NCBI RefSeq assembly: GCF_900104795.1
Contig: NZ_FNTG01000002.1
Coordinates: forward strand, 2,728,001 to 2,792,000
From: Burkholderia sp. WP9
GTDB lineage: Bacteria > Pseudomonadota > Gammaproteobacteria > Burkholderiales > Burkholderiaceae
Reading direction: 5' to 3'
DNA: 64,000 bases
Positions 58,090 through 64,000 of the stretch are shown piece by piece; the first letter of the stretch is position 1, and each line of letters opens with the position of its first letter. The notes beneath the pieces were generated by a model. The model did not search any database. It was not told the DNA's origin and saw only the letters and a program-made list of their open reading frames with translations. The translations under genes and the position numbers were made by a program.

Positions 58090-58410
58090 TCAAGCGAACT
58101 GTTCAGCAGGCTGGCCTGCAAGCAGGATCGCCGCGTGAGTCGGTGCAACTGCGGCGTGTTTCGTCGTTTGCGTCAAAGCCGACAACATGGAGTGGTCGTT
58201 GAAGCGGAAGAAACACAAAAGCTGATCGGAAGCGGCCAGCTTGACGATCTGCGCGAGCGACAGCCCGGCAAGCAAATCAGCCAGTTCCGACGACAGTCCC
58301 AGCCGGAACATGCCGACCGGTTTGTCCTCGCGCAACATACGTTGCGCGAGCATGATGTAAGACAAGTTGATCTCGCGGATTGAATCCAGCGTCTCGCTGC
58401 TACGGTCCAT
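58090..58410 (-). CDS. flhD: Flagellar master regulator subunit FlhD
   Basis: A 106-residue helical protein matching FlhD ([40 protein letters not shown]). It dimerises and binds FlhC. The gene is separated from flhC by 14 bp in a two-gene operon. The long upstream region carries a palindromic element, see the separate entry. Confidence 0.94.
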   Translation of the reverse strand: MDRSSETLDSIREINLSYIMLAQRMLREDKPVGMFRLGLSSELADLLAGLSLAQIVKLAASDQLLCFFRFNDHSMLSALTQTTKHAAVAPTHAAILLAGQPAEQFA

Positions 58411-59051
58411 TTTCTCTGTTTCCGAAGCCCCGAATTACGATGTCGGCATTTTTTGCCGTTATGTCTTTTGTGCCTCGCCGGAAACGTTGTCCTCCGGCTA
58501 CTGTCACCACCTGATACAAGCGGCGACCTTTTGATACATGGAGTTACATTTCGTAACAGCTTGGGACGAATTGTATGAAGGGTAAAACAAGAAATCAATC
58601 CCTTCTCAAAAAAATGTCTCAAAAAGATACATCAATTTTCGGTAACTCTTTCACAGTGGCGTAATACACGATGCAAACCGAATTTTCCGCCACCCCGGAT
58701 TTTTGTCTGATCCATGAAAACCCTTGTACTACGGGCTTTTCGCTCTTTTGTCTGAGCAAATAGGGCGGACCCATCAAGTGCCGGTAATTCCCGGTCGAGT
58801 TAGAAAGGAAATAGAAAGCGAGGTCAATATAAAGTAATAAATTCCGCTCTTTGACGGCGATTTGGGGACAAAACAGAGGTGTAACAGGTTGGTGCGGCCC
58901 CAGTTACAAACGAGGCCGGATTTGTAACTTCTTGTGTAACTTCGCTCGGGTGGTGCGGTGGACACGCTCGACTTCGACGCGGAACGTCGGCCGCAGAGGT
59001 GCTGCTGAACGGCGGGGAAAGTGGCGCGGGCCGCCGCGCGGTCACGGCCTA
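58411..59051 (-). promoter_or_regulatory. flhDC upstream region
   Basis: This 641-bp interval lies between the flhD start and the stop of the acetyltransferase gene, both on the minus strand. It is more AT-rich than the flanking genes and has no credible gene; a minus-strand frame at 58774-58965 starts with GTG and has no ribosome site. It contains the GTAAC-type elements at 58879-58940. Control of flhDC by several regulators would fit such a long region. Confidence 0.5.
58903..58928. promoter_or_regulatory. Palindrome GTTACAAA-N10-TTTGTAAC upstream of flhDC
   Basis: Half-sites at 58903-58910 and 58921-58928 are exact complements with a 10-nt spacer. Further GTGTAAC elements lie at 58879-58885 and 58934-58940, giving four related motifs in about 60 bp. 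This is the pattern of a dimeric regulator's operator array. The binding protein is unknown. Confidence 0.5.
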
Positions 59052-59582
59052 TTAGATAAACAGGGCCATCAGATCGGCGTCGTGGAAGACCCCGCCGACA
59101 TTCAGCGCTCCGACTTCGCAGCCATATTTGCGAAAGCCGAGCGACTCGTAAAGTTTCCTCGCGGCCTCGTTGCGGCTGCCGACTAATAACTGGATTTGCC
59201 GCAGGCCGTCCATACGCGAGGCCCGCCTCAGCAACTCCTTCAGCAAAGCGCGCCCGACGCCGCGGCCGGCAGCCTCCGGCGCGACATACATGCCGACCAC
59301 GGCGGCCTTATGCCGCTGTTTGTCGCTCGGGATCCGGATCAGTCCAACCACGCCGATCAATGGTGTTCCTGCCGATGCGTAAGCGCCGAGCAAAAAGTCA
59401 CCTTCGGCCGCACGCGAGCCGTCCAGCATTGCATTGTGTTGCGACGGACCTTTGGCAAGTGCTTCTTCGTAACTCTGGCCGAACGAATCCGGATGCGCTT
59501 TCAGTCCGCGCAGCCGCAGGTTGAAGTAGTCGTCGCGGTCGTCGGGACCGAGTTGGCGTACGAGTACAGCGTTCTCGCTCAA
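59052..59582 (-). CDS. GNAT family N-acetyltransferase
   Basis: A 176-residue GNAT-fold protein. The acetyl-CoA loop is MYVAPEAAGRGVGRALLKEL, followed by NEAARKLYESLGFRKYG as the conserved C-terminal motif. Substrate unknown. It lies 79 bp downstream of the XRE regulator on the same strand. Confidence 0.88.
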   Translation of the reverse strand: MSENAVLVRQLGPDDRDDYFNLRLRGLKAHPDSFGQSYEEALAKGPSQHNAMLDGSRAAEGDFLLGAYASAGTPLIGVVGLIRIPSDKQRHKAAVVGMYVAPEAAGRGVGRALLKELLRRASRMDGLRQIQLLVGSRNEAARKLYESLGFRKYGCEVGALNVGGVFHDADLMALFI

Positions 59583-59661
59583 GTGTCTCTCCGTGTGGGG
59601 CCGGTGATTGAAAGGCTGAAAGACTCGATATCGAACTGCGACCTGTCTGTCACGGTCCAGG

Positions 59662-60528
59662 CTATGGTTGGCGTGCCGCCTCGGCGCACTGGCTCTCGCC
59701 GAAATCGCGCAACGCCGTAGCGGTTTGCGGGTCGGCCGGAAAGAACGCCTCGATCGCGAGTTCCGAGAGCGTCACGTCCACCGGCGTGCCGAACACGGTG
59801 GTCGTGCTGAAAAACGATAGCACGCCGATCGGCGTGCGCAGCCGCAGCGGTACTGCAATCTGGTTGACGGCGGTGTTGTCGTGCTCGGTCGCATCCGCGC
59901 CCGGCGGCGCGGGGTACGCCGCCAATTCGTCGCGCAGCGCGCTCAACGTGTCGTCCCCGCTCACGTCGATTTGCCGCTGAAGTCGCGCGAGTATGTGCTC
60001 GCGCCATGCATGCCAATTGACGATGGACGCAGCGATACCCTCCGGATGCAGGCTCAGGCGCAGTGCGTTGACCGGCGGCTTCAGCAGTTCCGGACTTGCG
60101 CCGTTCAGCAAAGGCGCAAGCGCGCCGTTCGCGGCAACGATGGTCCAGTGCCGGTCGATGGCAAGCGCCGGGTAGGGTTCGTGTCCTTTCAGCACCAACT
60201 CGACAGCCTCGCGTGCAGCGGCCAACTGCGGATCCGATAGCGGGCGTTCCCGGAACAGCGGTGCGTAGCCTGCGGCGACCAGCAGTGCATTGCGCGCGCG
60301 CAGCGGCACGTCGAGCCGTTCAGCAAGGTGCATGACCATTTCCCGGCTCGGCACTGCGCGGCCTGATTCGACGAAGCTCAGATGCCGGGTCGAAATATCG
60401 GCTTCGGCGGCGAGCAGCAGCTGGCTCATTCTTCGACGCTGTCGCCATTCGCGCAGCAGGTCGCCGACCGTGCGGCTGGCCGCCGGCAATTGCGGCGGGA
60501 CGGGTTGCGCAAGAGAGAGTGTGTTCAT
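59662..60528 (-). CDS. XRE family regulator with MmyB-like ligand-binding domain
   Basis: A 288-residue regulator: XRE HTH ~18-75 (RRMSQLLLAAEADISTRHLS, VESGRAVPSREMVMHLAERL) and a C-terminal MmyB-type domain (~90-280; PALAIDRHWTIVAANGALAP, FGTPVDVTLSELAIEAFFP). MmyB domains are thought to bind hydrophobic ligands such as fatty acids. ATG 60528 is used; two in-frame ATGs upstream would overlap its own operator. A palindrome 33 bp upstream is the likely autoregulatory site. Confidence 0.87.
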   Translation of the reverse strand: MNTLSLAQPVPPQLPAASRTVGDLLREWRQRRRMSQLLLAAEADISTRHLSFVESGRAVPSREMVMHLAERLDVPLRARNALLVAAGYAPLFRERPLSDPQLAAAREAVELVLKGHEPYPALAIDRHWTIVAANGALAPLLNGASPELLKPPVNALRLSLHPEGIAASIVNWHAWREHILARLQRQIDVSGDDTLSALRDELAAYPAPPGADATEHDNTAVNQIAVPLRLRTPIGVLSFFSTTTVFGTPVDVTLSELAIEAFFPADPQTATALRDFGESQCAEAARQP

Positions 60529-60560
60529 GCCACCGATCATAGCCAAACCGCGCTAGCGAT

Positions 60561-60580
60561 CCATTACCTCAGAGGTAATG
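60561..60580. promoter_or_regulatory. Operator palindrome of the XRE regulator
   Basis: CCATTACCTC (60561-60570), one A, then GAGGTAATGG (60572-60581): a perfect 10+1+10 dyad. It lies 33 bp upstream of the XRE gene and its last base is also the first base of the tandem repeat. A related dyad occurs at 61611-61625. Confidence 0.7.
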
Positions 60581-60667
60581 GAATACCCCGGAATACCCCG
60601 GAATACCCCGGAATACCCCGGAATACCCCGGAATACCCCGGAATACCCCGGAATACCCCGGAATACC
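60581..60667. repeat. 10-bp tandem repeat, 8.7 copies
   Basis: Eight exact copies of GAATACCCCG occupy 60581-60660, followed by a partial GAATACC to 60667. There is no spacer and no variation between copies. It directly abuts the operator of the XRE gene on one side and is followed by the antitoxin gene on the other. Confidence 0.95.
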
Positions 60668-60765
60668 GTCTGCCACGCCTACGAAACTTCGGAAAGACCC
60701 GTGACACCGTAGTAAGCCGCGGCATATCGACGAAATGGCAAAGCCGACAGAGCGGGACACCCGAC

Positions 60766-61068
60766 TCAGACCGCCGCCACGCCTTCCGGTACCACGTTGA
60801 GTTTGACCCCGAGCGCACGCAGCAGTTTGAGCACCGTGTCCATACGCGGTTTGGAGCCGGGTGCGAGCGTCTTGTAGAGGCTTTCGCGGCCAAGTCCGGC
60901 ATCTGCCGCGACCTTGGTGATGCCGCGCGCTTTGGCGATGTCGGCGATCGCGGCGAGCAGGACGTCGGCGTCGCCTTCTTCGAGCGCTGCGTTGAGATAC
61001 TCGGCGATCATTTCCTCGCTATCGAGGTAATGCGACGCGTCGAACCGTGCGGTTTTGATTCTGCTCAT
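60766..61068 (-). CDS. HigA-like HTH antitoxin
   Basis: A 100-residue antidote protein with a C-terminal XRE-type HTH (ITKVAADAGLGRESLYKTLA, MDTVLKLLRALGVKLNVVPE). The N-terminal half is the toxin-binding region. It is intact, although the toxin gene in front of it is damaged. The toxin stop and this ATG overlap (ATGA). Confidence 0.85.
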   Translation of the reverse strand: MSRIKTARFDASHYLDSEEMIAEYLNAALEEGDADVLLAAIADIAKARGITKVAADAGLGRESLYKTLAPGSKPRMDTVLKLLRALGVKLNVVPEGVAAV

Positions 61069-61368
61069 GACAGTTCCTTTCTGATTGCTGCCCACATTGT
61101 TTTGGCATGCTTGATATCGGCCGGCTGAGTGGATTTGTCGCCACCAGCATAGCAGGAGATAGATCATGCCTTTTTCACGCGCGAAGTAGACCCGATAGCC
61201 GGGGCCACAGTCGATGCGCATCTCGGACACACCTTCTTCAAGCAACTTGACGTCGCCGAAATGCCCGCGTTCCGCACGCCGGATACGCACGAGTATTTTC
61301 GCCCTGGCTCTTAAATCGGAGAGCCGTGCAAGCCAGGTGTCGAACTCCTCGGTGCGGTTGATCGTGTA
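61065..61368 (-). pseudogene. RelE/HigB-type toxin gene with frameshift and lost start
   Basis: The frame encodes the toxin family sequence YTINRTEEFDTWLARLSDLR, IRRAERGHFGDVKLLEEGVS and MRIDCGPGYRVYFAREKGMI. The codon expected to be the start (61366-61368) is GAG, not ATG/GTG/TTG. At 61146 one extra base shifts the frame after LLLC; in the other frame the family ending GGDKSTQPADIKHAKTMWAA resumes and stops at 61065, overlapping the antitoxin ATG as in intact pairs. As it stands the shift joins the toxin in frame to the antitoxin. Sequencing error cannot be excluded. Confidence 0.75.
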
Positions 61369-61395
61369 CTCAGGTGGTGAACCGATCTGTCGAGA

Positions 61396-61424
61396 AGTGT
61401 ATCCGTGTAGATACGATCTTGCAA
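61396..61424 (-). promoter_or_regulatory. Promoter of the toxin-antitoxin locus with overlapping dyad
   Basis: On the minus strand TTGCAA (61424-61419), 17 nt, then TACACT (61401-61396). A dyad GTATC/GATAC (61399-61403 and 61410-61414) lies inside the spacer, suitable for antitoxin autorepression. The lost toxin start lies about 28 bp downstream. Confidence 0.5.
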
Positions 61425-61610
61425 GTGTAAAAACCATATTGAAAAAGCGCCCCCATGCTCGTGTTTGTGAGTGCGTCAGAAGCCGCACGCCAGCGCCGCG
61501 CGGCCACCATTTGCCACACGAGATTAGCGGCTGCCGCCGCGGCTGACGACTCGGCCGGATGGCCAATCCGGCGCTCGACGCAATGCGCTCGCGCCGCAGC
61601 GCAAGACTGC

Positions 61611-61625
61611 TTACCTCTCAGGTAA
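61611..61625. promoter_or_regulatory. Second XRE-type dyad upstream of the SnoaL-like gene
   Basis: TTACCT-CTC-AGGTAA (61611-61625) resembles the XRE gene operator core TTACCTC-A-GAGGTAA: same half-sites, different centre. It is about 100 bp upstream of the SnoaL-like gene start. This suggests the XRE/MmyB regulator also controls that gene. Confidence 0.55.
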
Positions 61626-61728
61626 TCGACGCACCGCGCCCCGGCCCTCAAGCTTCAATCCGAGCCCGCCGCACACGACCGTGTCTGCCGAGCGTAGTGC
61701 TCAGTCATGCCAATGAAGGAGTCTTGAG

Positions 61729-62097
61729 ATGAATGCGCATACCGATCTGATCAACCGTTATTTCGACGCATGGAACGAAACCGATGGCGCGCGCCGTCGC
61801 GAGTTGATCGCCGCGGCATGGAGCGCCGACGCCGATTATTGCGATCCGCTGCTGGCGGGCTCGGGCCACGCAGGCATCGACGCGATGATCCGGGCGGTGC
61901 ATGAGCGCTTCCCGCATCACACGTTTCGGCGTACAGGCCAGGTTGACGGCTTCGCCAACCGGCTGCGCTTTTCCTGGGAGCTGATCACGCCCGCGGGCGA
62001 GGCGGTCGTGAAGGGATCGGACTTCGGTATGGTCGATCCACAAGGACGCTTGCAAACGGTCACCGGCTTCCTCGATCAGGTGCCGGACGGCGCCTGA
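61729..62097 (+). CDS. SnoaL/NTF2-like protein
   Basis: A 122-residue protein with the NTF2-like pattern DLINRYFDAWNETDGARRRE, DADYCDPLLAGSGHAGIDAM and FSWELITPAGEAVVKGSDFG. Such domains bind small ligands or catalyse isomerisation and similar reactions; no specific activity can be named. It has the second XRE-type dyad upstream and is followed 25 bp later by a small membrane-protein gene. Confidence 0.8.
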   Translation: MNAHTDLINRYFDAWNETDGARRRELIAAAWSADADYCDPLLAGSGHAGIDAMIRAVHERFPHHTFRRTGQVDGFANRLRFSWELITPAGEAVVKGSDFGMVDPQGRLQTVTGFLDQVPDGA

Positions 62098-62122
62098 GCA
62101 TCGCTTCTTGACGGAGAAGATC

Positions 62123-62539
62123 ATGGACGAGCCCGCCGCCGCCACGGGTCCACAAACGGCCATAGCGTTCGCGCGCCTGACGGGCGCCGTCGACTCGCTG
62201 TCCAGCGCAATCGCCGGCTTTGCGCTGCTCGGCGGAGCGCGCGCGTTCATGTTCATCGCGTTGCTGGGCTGGCGCGAGCCGGTGCTCGGCGGCGCGGGTC
62301 TCGTGCTGCTGGCGCTGGTCGGCTGGTTGCGTTGGCAATGCGGTAACGGCGCGGCCGCGTCCGCCGTGCAGAACACGCGCCGCTGCAACCACTCAGCGTG
62401 CCGTCGCCGAGCGTCGCCTTCACCGGATGCGCGCAACATTGCTTGCTACAATCGTTTGCTGGAATGCGATTCGAAGCGCTGTCCCGTCTTCGTCGAGCCG
62501 AGTGGCTGCCGCTTCGGCCCGATTCGAACGCGGGCGTGA
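62123..62539 (+). CDS. Small membrane-associated hypothetical protein
   Basis: The 138-residue frame has a GGAGAAG ribosome site. Residues ~30-75 contain two hydrophobic segments (FALLGGARAFMFIALLGW, GLVLLALVGWLRWQC). The last ~60 residues are Cys/Arg-rich with no helix pattern and may be a read-through extension after an altered stop. Follows the SnoaL-like gene on the same strand. Confidence 0.45.
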   Translation: MDEPAAATGPQTAIAFARLTGAVDSLSSAIAGFALLGGARAFMFIALLGWREPVLGGAGLVLLALVGWLRWQCGNGAAASAVQNTRRCNHSACRRRASPSPDARNIACYNRLLECDSKRCPVFVEPSGCRFGPIRTRA

Positions 62540-62597
62540 GGCGAGTGCTTCGCGCATCTGCAAACCAACGTCCAGATCCTGGCGCCCAGCCGGCGAT

Positions 62598-62640
62598 CGG
62601 ACCTAACCGGACCAACCGGACCAACCGGACCTAACCGGAA
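62598..62640. repeat. Short imperfect tandem repeat CGGACC(T)AAC
   Basis: Units of 10, 9, 9 and 10 bp (CGGACCTAAC, CGGACCAAC twice, CGGACCTAAC) followed by a partial CGGAA. It ends just before the AAGGAG ribosome site of the mutarotase gene and could form part of its leader. Confidence 0.8.
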
Positions 62641-62654
62641 CACAAGGAGACACC

Positions 62655-63119
62655 GTGCTGAAGAATCTGGACCCGCTGCTCAACGCCGACATACTGCATG
62701 CGCTACGCTCGATGGGCCACGGCGACGAACTCGTCATTTGCGACGCCAATTTCCCGGGCGACTCGGTTGCGCGCGAGAGCGTGCTGGGCAAGGTGCTGCG
62801 CCTCGACGGCGTGAACGCGCCGCGGGCGATTCGCGCGGTGCTTTCGGTAATGCCGCTGGACACGTTCATCGAGCACCCCGCGTCGCGCATGGAAGTGGTG
62901 GGCGAGCCGCACACGATTCCGTCGGTGCAGCGTGAAGCGCAGATCGAGGTCAATGCCGCGGAAGGGCGCGATGTGCCATTTGCGTCGATCGAGCGGTTTG
63001 CGTTTTATGAGCGGGCGCGCAAAGCGTATTGCGTGATCGCTACCGGCGAAGCGCGCGGCTACGGTTGCTTCGTCTTCACGAAGGGCGTTCTGCTCGCCCC
63101 GGACGCGCCGCAGTCGTAA
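62655..63119 (+). CDS. RbsD/FucU family mutarotase
   Basis: A 154-residue protein of the RbsD/FucU family, with the N-terminal LHALRSMGHGDELVICDANF motif containing the catalytic His. FucU interconverts anomers of L-fucose or related sugars. GTG start with AAGGAG 6 nt upstream. No fucose catabolic genes are next to it, so the sugar is uncertain. Confidence 0.85.
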   Translation: MLKNLDPLLNADILHALRSMGHGDELVICDANFPGDSVARESVLGKVLRLDGVNAPRAIRAVLSVMPLDTFIEHPASRMEVVGEPHTIPSVQREAQIEVNAAEGRDVPFASIERFAFYERARKAYCVIATGEARGYGCFVFTKGVLLAPDAPQS

Positions 63120-63283
63120 CCCGGGCCTAAGTGTCGCGGCAAGCGCGGGTGTGAGGTCATGAGCGCCATCAGCCGGCAGCCGTACGCGAACGTCGCGCGG
63201 GTGCTGATTTTTCGTCTGGCCGCTGTTGGCGGATCGGCCCGATTCGTCAACAGGCATCGGCCCACATCACGGTGACTGAAGCC

Positions 63284-63691
63284 ATGAGCTTTTCTATAGA
63301 AAGTCTCGATCATCTCGTTCTGAACGTGGCCGACGTGGAAGTCAGTGCGGCGTGGTACGCGCGCATGCTCGGCATGCGGCGCCACGAGTTCGAATCGCGC
63401 ACCGGCACGCGGGTCGCGATGACCTACGGCAATCAGAAGATCAACCTGCGTCCCGTGGCGGCCGACACCGTCGCGTGGTTCACCGGCCGCGAGGCGGTGC
63501 CCGGCAGCGCCGATCTGTGTTTCGTCACGACCACGAGCCCGGCCGAGGTCAAGGCGCATTGGCTTGCCCAAGGCGTCGAAATCGAGGCCGGACCCGTGGA
63601 GCGCGACGGCGCGCGCGGCAAGATGACTTCGGTGTATTGCCGCGATCCCGACGGCAATCTGATCGAAGTTGCGACCTATCCTCGAGCATAA
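63284..63691 (+). CDS. VOC (glyoxalase/bleomycin resistance) family protein
   Basis: A 135-residue vicinal-oxygen-chelate protein: LDHLVLNVADVEVSAAWYAR, later CRDPDGNLIEV with the metal-binding acid. It resembles YaeR/glyoxalase-like enzymes of unspecified substrate. A second in-frame ATG lies at 63272, four codons upstream. Confidence 0.85.
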   Translation: MSFSIESLDHLVLNVADVEVSAAWYARMLGMRRHEFESRTGTRVAMTYGNQKINLRPVAADTVAWFTGREAVPGSADLCFVTTTSPAEVKAHWLAQGVEIEAGPVERDGARGKMTSVYCRDPDGNLIEVATYPRA

Positions 63692-63913
63692 GCGCGTCGG
63701 CGATTCCGCCCGCGGCAGGTACCGCCGACGCGAGCCTGCGGCCCTCGCGAGCCCCTTTTTCTCGCCCCGCACGCGGCGCGCCGTGCGCCCGCGCACCTTG
63801 GCCCGAGCTTGGGAGCTTGGAAAAGGCGGGCAATGCACATATTCTCAGATGCGATACGGGGAACTGCGGCCTCCCGGCCGGGTCTGCTGCTTATTCATCT
63901 ACAGGAGCCCCTC

Positions 63914-64000
63914 ATGACGCGTCCCGTCGATTCCGGCGTAATTCTCATCGCGCGTATTGCCCTTGCCGTGCTGTTCCTGTGGGGCGGTGTGATGAAACTG
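63914..64000 (+). CDS. DoxX family membrane protein (3' truncated by window edge)
   Basis: Only 29 codons are visible: MTRPVDSGVILIARIALAVL and a short following hydrophobic piece ending LWGGVMKL. The pattern matches the first membrane helix of DoxX proteins. AGGAG lies 7 nt before the ATG. The rest is outside the window. Confidence 0.7.
   Translation, partial: MTRPVDSGVILIARIALAVLFLWGGVMKL

Noticed and set aside
58774..58965. 63-residue minus-strand frame upstream of flhD
   Set aside because: It begins with GTG without a ribosome site and overlaps the palindromic regulatory elements.
60581..60667. Possible CRISPR array
   Set aside because: The unit is 10 bp, has no spacers and no cas genes are nearby; it is a simple tandem repeat.

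Overview
The window is a high-GC chromosomal segment from a beta-proteobacterium of the Burkholderia/Paraburkholderia group. Evidence for this includes two DUF4148 exported proteins, a bpeT/llpE/bpeEF-oprC type RND efflux locus, flhDC flagellar master regulators, an NAD-specific GDH180-type glutamate dehydrogenase and a protocatechuate/gallate 4,5-cleavage style pathway. No rRNA, tRNA, prophage, plasmid origin, CRISPR array or intact insertion sequence was found. I assigned functions by reading motifs; no database search was run.

Layout. (1) 1-1168: the 3' end of a GlxA-like AraC regulator and a small DUF4148 protein. (2) 1489-8598: a gallate catabolic cluster made of a divergent LysR regulator with two DNA-binding domains, gallate dioxygenase, an aromatic-acid MFS importer, a LigJ-type hydratase, a LigK-type aldolase and a cytoplasmic ModA-like binding protein; a convergent exported solute-binding protein follows. 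(3) 9779-16625: a signalling block with a hybrid histidine kinase, a receiver-PAS-histidine kinase and a NarL-type regulator, plus small unknown genes, a domesticated transposase-domain protein, and two copies of an unnamed 100-113 aa protein family at its edges. (4) 17084-21958: two chemoreceptors around an exported protein of unknown function; sigma-28-like promoter sequences precede both receptors. (5) 22380-27615: GABA catabolism (gabD, gabT, divergent gabR) and a DMT permease. (6) 27915-30678: a phosphonate-type ABC importer (phnCDE) with a Pho-box-like promoter.

(7) 30970-38861: an M14-like peptidase, an alpha/beta hydrolase, the 1613-residue glutamate dehydrogenase and a CDF metal transporter. 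(8) 38878-41723: aldo/keto reductase, purine nucleoside permease, a 24-residue peptide gene and a second DUF4148 gene. (9) 41959-50170: a multidrug efflux locus (bpeT-like regulator, divergent llpE-bpeE-bpeF-oprC) ended by a strong terminator. (10) 50361-51430: an HTH/PIN toxin-antitoxin pair. (11) 51779-55984: a MetQ-MetN-MetI importer and a DszC/SfnC-like flavoenzyme, probably for sulfur acquisition. (12) 56015-58410: mntH, a shared terminator, and flhDC. (13) 59052-64000: a GNAT acetyltransferase, an XRE/MmyB regulator with a near-perfect operator, a 10-bp tandem repeat, a decayed RelE/HigB-HigA-like toxin-antitoxin locus, a SnoaL-like protein, a FucU-like mutarotase, a VOC protein and the start of a DoxX gene.

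Most of the window looks like ordinary accessory metabolism and regulation. The less usual points are: the damaged toxin gene whose frameshift joins it in frame to its antitoxin; the paired operators that may link the XRE regulator to the SnoaL gene; the gallate cluster without a recognisable oxalomesaconate tautomerase but with a ModA-like cytoplasmic protein; the LlpE-like hydrolase whose nucleophile position is Asp; the unnamed paralogous small-protein family; and a long palindrome-bearing region upstream of flhDC.
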